Shown: piece by piece, positions 32,108-42,058 of the stretch
Layout: every line of letters begins with the position of its first letter
How positions within the stretch are numbered: the first letter of the stretch is position 1
Assembly (NCBI GenBank): GCA_036186865.1
Contig: AP025047.1
Span: forward strand, 257,820 to 321,819
Direction of reading: 5' to 3'
Origin: Eustoma russellianum
Taxonomy: Eukaryota > Streptophyta > Magnoliopsida > Gentianales > Gentianaceae
Length of the DNA stretch: 64,000 nt
The notes under the pieces: generated by a model
What the model was told of the DNA's origin: nothing
What the model saw: the letters and a program-made list of their open reading frames with translations, nothing else
Database searches by the model: none
Made by a program: the position numbers and the translations under genes

Positions 32108-34003
32108 GTGTCTCAGCCGGTCCAGTCTGGTTCGTCTGCTCCGGTCCAGATGTCCCTCATTCCTGCGGTTCAGCCGGTCCAATCTGGTTCCTCTGATTCG
32201 GTCCAGCCAACAGCATCTTCGCCACTGCTGGCCTCTGCCGAACCCCCTCCTTTGTCTACTTCGTTACCTCATTCGCGCAGTATGCGCACTCGTCAGTTGT
32301 CCCATCGTCTTGCAGATTTTGACATTGCGTTGCCACCGTCGCTTGTGCCATCTGCTGTCTCACCATCTCCTACAGCAAACTCTACGGTATTTCCTTTATC
32401 CAGTTTTATTTCGTATGCTCGTTTATCTCCCTCTTATTATGGTTTCGTGGCGGCCATCACTGCTGGGGATGAGCCTATTTCTTTTAAGCAGGCAGTAAAG
32501 CATGCTCATTGGCGCGACGCTATGCAACGTGAAATTGCGGCTCTTGAGGCCAATCATACTTGGACTGTCGTTCCTTTGCCGCCTGGCCAACGTACAATTG
32601 ATTCCAAGTGGGTGTATAAGGTAAAATATAATCTTGATGGAACCATTGAACGCTATAAAGCTCGCCTAGTGGCGCGTGAGTATACTCAGGTTGAGGGTGT
32701 GGATTTTCATGAAACTTTTGCACCCGTCGCTAAACTTGTTACTGTTCAGTGTTTGTTAGCCGTTGCGATGGTTCGTCGTTGGCATGTACATCAGTTAGAT
32801 GTCAATAATGCATTTTTACATGGTGATCTAACTGAGGATGTTTACATGCGTATTCCTCCTGGTTTTGCGCGACAGGGGGAGAATCTTGTGTTTAAGTTGC
32901 AAAAGTCATTATATGGTTTGCGCCAAGCTTCTCGTAATTGGTACGCTAAATTTACTGCTTCACTCGTTGCACTCGGCTATGTTCAGTCTCACGCTGATTC
33001 CTCGTTGTTTATTTTATCTGACTCATCTTCAGTTGTCGTTGTTTTGATTTATGTTGATGATGTCATTGTTGTTGGTAATGATCTTAGTCGCATTTCTGCT
33101 TTAAAGGCTTATCTTGATCATAAGTTCAAGATCAAGAATCTTGGTCCTCTTAAGTATTTTCTTGGTATTGAGGTCGCACGTTCACCGGCTGGCATGGTTT
33201 TAAATCAGCGTAAGTATGTTCTTGATATTATCAATGAATGTGGTCTACTGGGGAGTCGCCCTACTAGTACGCCTATGGATCAAAAGGGCGTGTTTTCGGA
33301 GTTGGATCCTCTCTTGGATGATCCTGCCTTTTATCGTCGTATTGTTGGTCGTTTACTTTATCTTACTGTCACGCGGCCAGATATTTGTTTTGCTGTCAAT
33401 ACTCTCAGTCAATTCATGCATGCTCCGCGTAAGTGTCATATGGATGCGGTGTTCTATTTGTTGCGCTATCTTAAACGTGCTCCAGGACAAGGTCTCTTTT
33501 TTCCCGCTACGTCTTCCTTAAGTCTTCGCGCCTACTGTGATGCTGATTGGGCAGGATGTTCACTTACGCGGCGCTCGACTACTGGATATATGGTTTATCT
33601 TGGCTCAGTTTTGATTTCTTGGCGTTCCAAGAAACAGCCGGTTGTTTCTCGTTCTTCGGCTGAAGCAGAATATCGTGCCATGGCCTATGCTGCTAGTGAG
33701 ATTGTTTGGTTGCGTCAACTTTTGCATGATCTCGGTGTCTCCATTACATCTCCGGTTTCTCTTCATTGTGATAATCAGGCTGCTTTACATATTGTTGCTA
33801 ATCCTGTTTTCCATGAACGCACCAAACACATTGAGATTGATTGTCATTTCGTTCGTCAACATTACCTCAATGGACTTATTCATCCATGCAAGGTTCCAAG
33901 TGCTCAACAGTTAGCTGACGGATTCACCAAAGCACTTGGTCCTGACAAGTTTCGGCATTTTTTGAGCAAGTTGGGCATTCTTGATATTCATGCACCAACT
34001 TGA
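32108..34003 (+). CDS. Copia element 2 reverse transcriptase and RNase H
   Basis: A 631-codon open frame carries a Copia reverse transcriptase, with KWVYKVKYNLDGTIERYK, HQLDVNNAFLHGDL and the catalytic YVDDVIVVG near 33050. It continues into RNase H with YCDADWAGCSLTRRSTTGY near 33535. It ends just before the polypurine tract. The frame starts at GTG 32108 only because a one-base loss near 32106 separates it from the upstream integrase remnant. There is no own start codon, so expression is doubtful. Confidence 0.88.
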   Translation: MSQPVQSGSSAPVQMSLIPAVQPVQSGSSDSVQPTASSPLLASAEPPPLSTSLPHSRSMRTRQLSHRLADFDIALPPSLVPSAVSPSPTANSTVFPLSSFISYARLSPSYYGFVAAITAGDEPISFKQAVKHAHWRDAMQREIAALEANHTWTVVPLPPGQRTIDSKWVYKVKYNLDGTIERYKARLVAREYTQVEGVDFHETFAPVAKLVTVQCLLAVAMVRRWHVHQLDVNNAFLHGDLTEDVYMRIPPGFARQGENLVFKLQKSLYGLRQASRNWYAKFTASLVALGYVQSHADSSLFILSDSSSVVVVLIYVDDVIVVGNDLSRISALKAYLDHKFKIKNLGPLKYFLGIEVARSPAGMVLNQRKYVLDIINECGLLGSRPTSTPMDQKGVFSELDPLLDDPAFYRRIVGRLLYLTVTRPDICFAVNTLSQFMHAPRKCHMDAVFYLLRYLKRAPGQGLFFPATSSLSLRAYCDADWAGCSLTRRSTTGYMVYLGSVLISWRSKKQPVVSRSSAEAEYRAMAYAASEIVWLRQLLHDLGVSITSPVSLHCDNQAALHIVANPVFHERTKHIEIDCHFVRQHYLNGLIHPCKVPSAQQLADGFTKALGPDKFRHFLSKLGILDIHAPT

Positions 34004-34010
34004 GGGGGAG

Positions 34011-34193
34011 TATTGAGATACATATTAGATAATACATATTAGATAATATATTTTGTAGATATTTTGTGTAGATAAACTTGTAACATAAGGATAGGCTTTA
34101 TCCCTTTATTGTAGGCTTGGTTAGTTCACAGGAGTTTATACATACGTTACCTTGTAATCAGTTTTCCCATGAATCAAGTTATACGATTCTTCA
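34011..34193 (+). repeat. 3' LTR of Copia element 2
   Basis: This is identical to the 5' LTR, follows the polypurine tract directly, and is followed by the TAAAT duplication. Confidence 0.92.
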
Positions 34194-34198
34194 TAAAT

Positions 34199-34542
34199 CT
34201 TTTGATTTACCAACAACCACAAGTTCTATTGGCCGGCGGAACCATTAGAACGCAAACTGCCAATGCAATAGCTATTTCAGCAACTACATATCCACGCTTG
34301 AAATTAACTTTAACCAAATCACAATATGATTAAATTAAGAATTGTTTAACCTGAATAACATCGCCAAGTACTAAGCCATTTGAATATTTTCATGGCCATT
34401 CTGCTGACTCTTCAAAAGTGGGAGATCAAGCAAAGATTCCTTGAGGCGTGACATTTTTTGTTCTGTTCCTGATAATCATTGATGGACAGAAGCGACCAAC
34501 TAGTTGAAAAGAAAGCATGAACGGTAGCTGTTGATTTCGTCG
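34199..34542 (+). repeat. Upstream flank of the broken ATL copy (segmental duplication)
   Basis: This matches 36405-36765. Shared phrases in order are GATTTACCAA, GCAAACTG, TAAGAATT-TTTAACCTGAATAACATCG, TACTAAG and TGATAATCATTGATGG. It is the diverged promoter-side sequence of the intact ATL gene, with no gene of its own. Confidence 0.75.
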
Positions 34543-34755
34543 TGATGACAATCACAATATTAATTGCAATATTATTTCGTGGGCATTGGGATACTTGTCT
34601 TGGTTCACATATACGTCATCCAGAGGATTTTCGGACCAGGACCCCGCGGTAACAGACACAATTTAAGGAACAGAACTTGCTCAGGAACCCAAGTATGTCT
34701 GGAGATTATCTAGAAAAGCTACCTTGTTTTGCATTCAAAGCAAGACATGAACTGT
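34543..34755 (+). pseudogene. Truncated duplicate of the RING-H2 ATL gene
   Basis: The sequence aligns with the first ~75 codons of the intact gene at 36772. It starts at the equivalent of the second methionine and continues through a decayed membrane segment to SMSGDYLEKLPCFAFKAR. A frame change lies in the middle. Homology stops just before the RING domain, so all eight zinc ligands are absent and the copy cannot be an E3 ligase. It shares upstream flank with the intact copy. Confidence 0.85.
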
Positions 34756-35379
34756 TAATCTGTAACACGTTCCAGAGAGAGAGGGATAACGGACCGCCTT
34801 GCGTCTCTCAGTTTTTCTATACCTATACATCCATCTGTGTTTCTATTTTGCAATTTGGATATTTTATACACCCTCTAAATTTATTGTTCAATATACATGT
34901 CAAAGAAGCATTGCGGGCCTTGTTGTTTCCTATAAAACACTTTCTATATCTCAAAACTATTGTCTTAATTTGAATTAGGTATAATTTAAATAAGTAAAAC
35001 TACTTTGGTCATTATTACTATTGTACACTTATTGGTTAATTGATGTAAACTAAAAAAGACAAAAATTTTAGAGCGGAAAGGGTATGAGTTAAATATATTG
35101 ATAATCAGGCTCATAATGCAACTTGGTTCAGAATTTCAGATAGTTAATTAAGAGCCTGAATAAAAGATACAAATGACTAAATGAGAATATTCAAATGGAT
35201 ATCGCGACGAAAGTCAAGGTATTTGGATGGCTCTTATAAATGAGACAGCGAGGAACTAACACTTAGCATGGCATACTGAGATGCATATATGTTTGGAAAT
35301 TGCGTAGTTAGATATAATAAGATACGAGAAGATAAACATGTTAAAAGTGAGAGAAGGAGGCCGAGAAAAATATAAAAGA
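34756..35379. other. Intergenic, no gene seen
   Basis: AT-rich sequence between the end of the broken ATL copy and the start of the second duplication unit. No homology to the intact ATL gene's RING region is visible. Confidence 0.5.
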
Positions 35380-35900
35380 AGATAAATGGAGAAATGTAGC
35401 TTATATGACATTTGAATCTTGTGTTTTGATATCTCCTTTGCTTTGGGATTGTGTTCCATAGCTTGCACTTGTAAGTACCTCTAAAACTTGAGATGTTTGA
35501 ACAAGTGACCGGACACGTTACTTGAGTGGACATTATATGATGATATTTTAGATATTACCAACTTATACATCTTAAAAAATATTGTTTTCTTTTTTGTTTT
35601 TGTTTTTTTTTTTAAAAAAAAATTGTTGTATTTCCCTGTCTGATCCTTTTTAGGTACATTTCATTTTGATTCTTCTTTTGAGTTCATAATTGTACCATTA
35701 TCTTTGTATCGAGCCAGTGAACATAATTTGCATATCGATCTTGAATTGGTTCCCCAAACAGTTAGTTGCCTGAGGTCGTTTCTCACCAAGCTGAAAGTAG
35801 GGGATGTGGGGTGATCGGAATCTTGTACAAGTCTTGTATTACATTGTGCCTTTGTCTTGGTTCATTATCCTAATTCATCACGGGGTACTCTAAATTATTG
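35380..35900 (+). repeat. Second copy of ARM-gene 3' flank
   Basis: CTTTGCTTTGGGATT, GCACTTGTAAGTACCTCTAAA, GTTACTTGAG and GACATTATATGATGAT near 35430-35545 match the ARM 3' UTR at 28470-28580. The 35645-35885 stretch matches 29130-29375. The ARM coding region itself is not present here, so this copy kept only the flank. Confidence 0.8.
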
Positions 35901-36771
35901 GTTCATAATATGTCTGTCGTTTTTATATTTACCTTCGATTTTCCTTCTTAGGTACATATTGTATGGTTCTTGTTTTCTTTACTTTGCACTTATGGTTCCT
36001 GGATCTGTATTAGATGTCCACGTCTATCCTACTATCTTCTCTATCTAGCTACTGTTTACTCATTTGCTAGTTCGATTAAATTGGGATGCAAGTATAAATG
36101 TTTGCAGACATACCATGGTATTCTTTGACCCTATTACTCCAATAGTAGCAGTCCCATGCAATAAAAACGTATTCTTTTTAGATTGTTTATCACTCTAATG
36201 CTCTAGTAGTAACATACAAATCTAAAAATGTGCCACATGTGGTCGAATTCAGTAAACTTCTTTTTTTTCTTCTCTCAGATACTCTTAAAATATAAACCTA
36301 TTATGATTTTTTTTCATGTAATTTAAGATATTTAAAAAATTTATGATAAATACACACTAGATTTTATGATTTGTGTCTCCTATATATGTATCTATACCTT
36401 GGATTTACCAAAAACGATAGTTATAGTCGCCGACGTAAATAATAAGAGTGCAAACTGTCACCAACATATACAACTTTAACGAAGAATACCGTGCAGGAAA
36501 GTTGGCATAACAGCTATTAGAAAATGTAGTTTCCTTTTCAACCACTCTAGCACCATGCGTGAGATTACCTTAACCCAATCCTATACGATTAAACTAAGAA
36601 TTATTTAACCTGAATAACATCGTCAGCTACTAAGTAATTGGAATACATTATCACTTTATGACAGCCCTGACGACTCTTCATAATCAAAACATTAAGCGAA
36701 AGATTTCGTGTACGATAACATTTTTGTGCAGTATTCCTGATAATCATTGATGGGCAGAGGAGACTAATTGA
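35901..36771. other. Upstream region of the intact ATL gene
   Basis: From 36405 on this is the homologue of the flank at 34199-34542. No clear TATA box was chosen. I see nothing recognisable in 35901-36400. Confidence 0.5.
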
Positions 36772-37407
36772 ATGATCTTTGGGGATTTCATCGCCATGTC
36801 AACTATAATATCAATATCATTATTATTTCTGGGCATCGGGGCACTTGTCTTGATTCATATATGCGTCGTCCTCAGGGCTTACAGATCAGAATCCCGCGAT
36901 AACGGCAATGATATAAGGATCAGAACAAGCTTAGGAAGCACAAGCATGTCTCGGGATGATCTAGAAAAGCTTCCCTGTTTTGCATTTAAAGCAAAAGATC
37001 AAGGGAGTAGTCCAGCGGATTGTGCAGTATGCTTGGACAAATTCAAGGCTGGAGAAAAATGTAGGATGTTGCCTTCTTGTAGGCATAGCTTTCATGCTGA
37101 ATGTGTAGACATATGGCTTATGAAGACGCCTGTTTGCCCAATTTGCAGAGCTCGAGCTGATAATTTAGCTGCCATGGGATTATCTGGGGAGGTGGAGAAT
37201 TCGGGTGATCAGGACTTTGTTTCAATTGAGTTTACAGATAGTATTGACTTTGCAACGCAGAATAGCACCATGGAGCCAAGTGGGATACAAGTTAGAGAAA
37301 CACTGGCGGACGGCCGCGGAAGACCGACAGTGGAAGCAGATGGAGAGGGTGTTGCAGAAAGCACAACAGAGGAAGAGCGTTTTGGTGTCCTCTCTAATGC
37401 TACTTGA
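36772..37407 (+). CDS. RING-H2 finger protein, ATL family (E3 ubiquitin ligase)
   Basis: This is an intronless 211-aa gene. ATL proteins are membrane-anchored E3 ligases that pass ubiquitin from an E2 to targets. One hydrophobic segment spans residues ~11-34, followed by a basic stretch. The RING-H2 ligands are all present: C84, C87, C103, H105, H108, C111, C122 and C125. W115 and the PVCPICR context favour E2 binding. DDLEKLPCFAFK precedes the RING where many ATLs have a GLD box, so this is a variant ATL. The tail is acidic and has no domain. Translation could begin at M1 or at M9; the broken copy retains only the second, which may favour M9. Truncated relative at 34543. Function of targets unknown. 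Confidence 0.9.
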   Translation: MIFGDFIAMSTIISISLLFLGIGALVLIHICVVLRAYRSESRDNGNDIRIRTSLGSTSMSRDDLEKLPCFAFKAKDQGSSPADCAVCLDKFKAGEKCRMLPSCRHSFHAECVDIWLMKTPVCPICRARADNLAAMGLSGEVENSGDQDFVSIEFTDSIDFATQNSTMEPSGIQVRETLADGRGRPTVEADGEGVAESTTEEERFGVLSNAT

Positions 37408-38514
37408 ATTTCAAGAAATAAAAAGAAAAAGAAAAAAATTAAACTTGAATCAAGATCCTCTACCAGGAGTAATGAATAGGTTGATTTTTTTTATTTTAAA
37501 AGTATAGTATAGGTTGATTGTTACGAGTTACTGTATTTGGTATTAACATATTTGCAACATTCATATCATAAAATTTCAACTTGAACTTGGTAAGTTGAGA
37601 GATGGCACTCGGACCCAACAATTGCTGAAGTTTCATCCAGTACATTGCCTTGCATTTACTTTTGCCTTTTTTTCGTGCTTTGCCAGAGGCCAATGGGGAG
37701 GCACTGTTTTTCGTTTTTTTGTCGGGCTTTGTTATGTAATATCCTGGATTTGCCTTTTAGGCCGAATTGGTTGCTATGTGCATGGCTGAATAACACTCTG
37801 GATTCGTTTATTGGATCGTTAATTCGATGTGACGGAAAAATATCAATCTTTGTTTATATGTACATTTAATATCATACTTATATATCATTGTCATTTTTTT
37901 TCTTCGCCTAAGGTGGGACAATAAATAGCTTTTGCTGTCGTTGGGATAAACTGGGTCCGAATGATGATGATAAGATGGAACAATATATTCACATTTCATC
38001 GTCGCTTTAAAAAGTTATGGTAGTTGATGAGCTTATCCAGGATCATTTTATCAGACCCGATTCGACCGTTGGCTATGATAATAAAATACCAACGACTTGA
38101 ATCTTTAGGTGTATCGACACTACTATAGATTTTCCAACAGTAAATGTCACTTTTTGGGTTCATTGACACTTTTATACAGTAGTAGATGTCAATTTTTTAA
38201 ACTTTGTTTTTATTGGAAAACAAAAATAATAACTTTCAAACCATGATACTGTTTAGGCTCACATTTGTAAATCATCTCATTTCTTCATTTTTTTGATATG
38301 AGACTTGATATTATAGTTTAAATGTCAATTTATAGTCAGAAAATCTGCAATGGAAAGTGTTACTTCCAACCCTCAACTTCTATTTCAAATGTTTATGTTA
38401 TTATTTAGTGTGTCCCTATACATAACACGTCAAATATAAGAAGTTGCGATACTAACGCCAAAATATAATGCTTACAGTTATTTCCCACTTCTGCCGTTAC
38501 AATCGGACGCGATT
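37408..38514. other. Intergenic, no gene seen
   Basis: ATL 3' flank, then AT-rich sequence. Phrases such as CATACTTATATATCATTGTCA near 37872 and TTAAATGTCAATTTA near 38321 recur around 30320 and 6730. They suggest degraded dispersed repeats, but I could not define elements. Confidence 0.45.
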
Positions 38515-40099
38515 CATTACAAGAAACTGCCGAAAATAGCTACCGCCTAAATTTCGGTAGAAAAAAAAAAGATATCAGCTCATTTAATATATTTTTATTT
38601 TTTAAAGCTTAAATATTTGCTATCGCCATATTCAGCTACCTAGCTGCATTTGCATTTTCTATTTTTTTTAAAAAAATAATAATTTGCTACCGCCTTCTCG
38701 GTAGCTAAATTAAGGGACTTCATGCTACTGTCTGTTCTCTTCTGGATGTTACTGTGGCCATATGGATTAAAGCTGTTAAGCTGCCTAGCAACTACTATCA
38801 CTGCCTGATATCTGTTACCATGATGTGCCTTATGAGGAATGCATCTCATATGCTGGCATTTGGATTACTCATCTGCAACTTGAGCGGTGATTTTAGCTAA
38901 AGTTCTTTCTTGGAAAATTATATTGATCTATTTACCTGCAGCAAAATCAGTTGATTATGCATGTCATAAAGTTCACTTTTCTTTGCAGAACTAACAAGTA
39001 TAGCAGCAGAGTTTTGTGGCAAAGTGGAGAAGCTGAAAGTAGGAAAGTAATTGTGGTAGATAAGTGAAACAGAGGATGACATGAAGACTGCATAAATGAT
39101 ATGCTACCATGTTATCTGGCAAGCTTCTTCGATGCTAAACTCAAAGATCTCCAGCTACTTTTGTATGACATGAAGACTGCATAAATGACTAGTCTAGATG
39201 ATCCATCATCTAGGAGTGCGGAGAACTCTTGTGTTGCTTAGACACGTAGCTTACTCACTTTCTGTATACATCGTCGACCACCAGATTTGCTTGCCGGTCC
39301 GCAGTGTTCACCCCAGCCCACAAGCACAAATCTTGACTCGGAATATTGTACCAGAGTACCCAAAATACTGAAATATAGGCAATCAAGAAGACGGTAAGAC
39401 TCCTGCAAAATTACTTAAAAGTATAGAGCTTGGAAAACTCAGATCAGATCAAGACGCGAACAACAGGGAGAACTCAATTCATCTGTATTACTTTGTTTTT
39501 ATGACATAGCTCCGTTGATATTCAAGTTGCGAAATTGTATTGTTGGCTTTTTGGTTTTATGTGGAGATATATATAGTGTATTTGTTTTACTTTGATGGTT
39601 ATTGCATTTTATTTGGATTGAAATTGTGTGTTAGTTTGGGTTTCAATTCATTTAGTGTTTCGTTATAATATTTAATTGGTGTTTGTTAGAGAGGGAATGA
39701 AAAGATGATTTTATGGTATTATTGGATTTTTGCATTAAAAAAAATAAAAATTGGGCACTTTGCTACCGCCAAATTTTATTTGCTACAGCAAAATCAATAT
39801 GTTGTTGTTATGAAAACGGTAGCTAAATCGTTTTGCTACCAATAAAACGGTAGCTAAATTTGCTACTGACAAAAGCGGTGGTGAAAGTGGTAGCTAAATT
39901 TGCTATTAAAAAAGCTACCGCCTATTTCGGTAACAAATTTAGTTATCGTTTAACAAACGGTAGCAAATTTCATATTAGCGACCGGGTTTTAGAGATCGAT
40001 TTTAGCTGCCGTCCGGTGGTAAATTAGAAATTGCTATCCCAAAAACACGTAACTATCGTCTTTGGCGGTAGTAATTTGTTGTTTTTCTGATTGTAATTG
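38515..40099. mobile_element. CACTA-like non-autonomous DNA transposon (decayed)
   Basis: The left end CATTACAAGAAACTG resembles the CACTACAAGAAA terminus of plant CACTA elements. The right end, read in reverse, gives CAATTACAATCAGAAAAAC. Subterminal zones at 38540-38710 and 39755-40075 are dense in GCTACCG/CGGTAGC motifs in both orientations, as expected for transposase-binding subterminal repeats. The interior encodes no transposase. The 3-bp target duplication could not be matched, so exact ends are uncertain. Confidence 0.6.
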
Positions 40100-41136
40100 T
40101 CATTTTTCCTTTGTGGGGAAAGCTCTATGGATACTTGCAGCAGGTATCCCAGGTGCAGCACTACACGATTAATCTATCTAAAACTTGTATGTTTAATTAT
40201 AATTTAATAGTAGAAAAATATCCGAATAAAAATGGTACTTATCTTTCTAGAAAGACAACACGATTTCCACAGTGGAATACAGATTCACGGGGTACCAAAT
40301 GCTACATTTTAACCATCTAAAGGAGAATTAGCTCAAGGATCATGGTCAAAGTTGCAAGACAATGACATTAGATGTTTCTTTTAACATTTAGGCTATTCTT
40401 CTTTCGGATGGGTAATCTTATAGTCATTTGCGGTTTAAAAGGACAAAAATACTTTTCATTTCCAGCTTGCTTGCCAGAAAATTTTTCCTCTTTGACCTTG
40501 ATATTATGTTCAAAAAAAGAATATAAATGAAAAAAAAGTTATCATCTTTATAGTTTGTTGACTCCAATATACTTTGCCCACGAGAATTTACGTGTAAAAT
40601 TTGTCAGGGTATAAGACGCTCGCATGCCAAACTGGCCGGTGTGATTCGGCATGACTTAGATGTAGACCCAGCTTGTCGTATACCACGAAGGCAAGAAAAA
40701 AATTCATTAAAATATATAACAAAATCATCAAAATATAGAACATAGAATACACGTCAACCATAAATTTACCAAAAAGTAAATAAATAAATCAAAATTAGGA
40801 TATATAGCAAAATCATGCAAATATAGAGAAGTTCTTTAAAGATGTGAATTTCCAAACTGAATTGCAACTCCCATTCAGTGTGGGTAAAAGCATAGGCCTG
40901 CGGTTGTTATACGTAGGCATCATTATTCTCTTTTTTTCTTTGGAGTATAGCTCTCTGAATTTCCATGGGATCTCTTCACTGCGCGGTGTCATCGTGCTTC
41001 CCATAACGCGACACGTGGCACATCCAATCTCACCATCACTCATGCTGCCACGTGTTCCTCGGTGACGCATGTGGTGAGGAGATCTGAACCCCTCTGAATT
41101 GAGGCGAACTTCCAAAGTATATATATAATTCCATTA
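40100..41136. other. Intergenic; G-box-bearing stretch
   Basis: I recognise no gene. GACACGTGGCAC near 41010 and GCCACGTGTT near 41046 are G-box/ABRE-like cores about 35 bp apart in GC-richer DNA. They could be the regulatory region of a lost gene or part of a MITE. A Copia element begins immediately to the right. Confidence 0.4.
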
Positions 41137-41141
41137 ATATG

Positions 41142-41905
41142 TGTTGGAGAAATTGAAATGGGTGAATGAGAAATTAATTCTCAAAGTGGATGGAAAACGC
41201 GGTTGCACGGTTACGTTTAAACAAAACGTGGTTAAGTTTGATAAGGCGTTCGGTTATGGTTTAAATCGAACGGTTGTTTAAATCTGATTCAAACGGTATC
41301 CTTCGATATAAGATAAGATCAATCTGGTTTGATCTAACGGTGGCAGGGAAGGCAGCTTTAATCTAACGGCCGAGATTTAAACTGTCTTAACCACCCCAAC
41401 TGAATGTGGTTTCCATCTAACGCTCCAGGTTTAAACCTGCTAATCTATCTTCAATCCAAAGGCTGAGATTAAACCTTCCTAATCTAGATAGGAGGTTTTC
41501 ATCTAACGGCCTAAATCAAACTTCGGTTTTGATCCAACAGTCACGGTACCTTGTTCTCCAACCGAGTCCCCTATATAAAGAGGGCTAAGGATGCATTTAT
41601 TCACACACCTTGCTCTAGCATTTCATAGCATTCTGCATTCATAGCATTCGAGGCTTGCATCACGTCCGGGAGAAGTCAGGACATTCGAAGGTTCGAAGTA
41701 GTTCAAGTTCAGCAGTGCCGCTCAACTGAACAGGTACCCGTTGTATCCTGGGAGACGATTGCTCACACCGGTTGGGCACAGTATACCGGAGCAATACGTC
41801 TTAAGGACAGAGTCCTCGACTCGCCCCGGGTTTGATTATTTTTGTATTGTTCATATGCACACATTGAACGACTGCGTCTTGGTACAGGATTGATTGTCGC
41901 CAACA
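41142..41905 (+). repeat. 5' LTR of Copia element 3
   Basis: Starts TGTTGGAG and ends GCCAACA. A TATATAA box lies at 41573-41579, about 330 bp before the LTR end, marking the likely promoter. Confidence 0.88.
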
Positions 41906-42058
41906 ATCTTAAGGCGTATTTTTATTCAATTACTTCTGTACCGTTTTTTTATTTCCCGCAAAGGCAGTGTTCATACTGATTTGCAGTCTACTTCTACTCC
42001 TTTCTTAAATCTGATTCTGTTATGATCTATACGTTTTGATCAACTAAACAGAAATCTG

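Larger units (their letters stand above)
31086..34193 (+). mobile_element. Internally deleted Ty1/Copia retrotransposon (element 2)
   Basis: This 3108-bp element has identical 183-bp LTRs (31086-31268 and 34011-34193) and a TAAAT target duplication (31081-31085, 34194-34198). The primer site TGGTATCAGAGC follows at 31269, and the polypurine tract TTGAGGGGGAG ends at 34010. Most of gag, all of the protease and the integrase catalytic core are missing. The gag start at 31586 runs into the integrase C-terminal region near 31700. The LTR begins TATTGAG in both copies, not the usual TG. It interrupts the first copy of the segmental duplication. Confidence 0.93.

Noticed and set aside
40940..41110. 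Possible palindromic MITE around two G-boxes
   Set aside because: Inverted arms (GATCTC-TCAC) are short and imperfect, with no target duplication.
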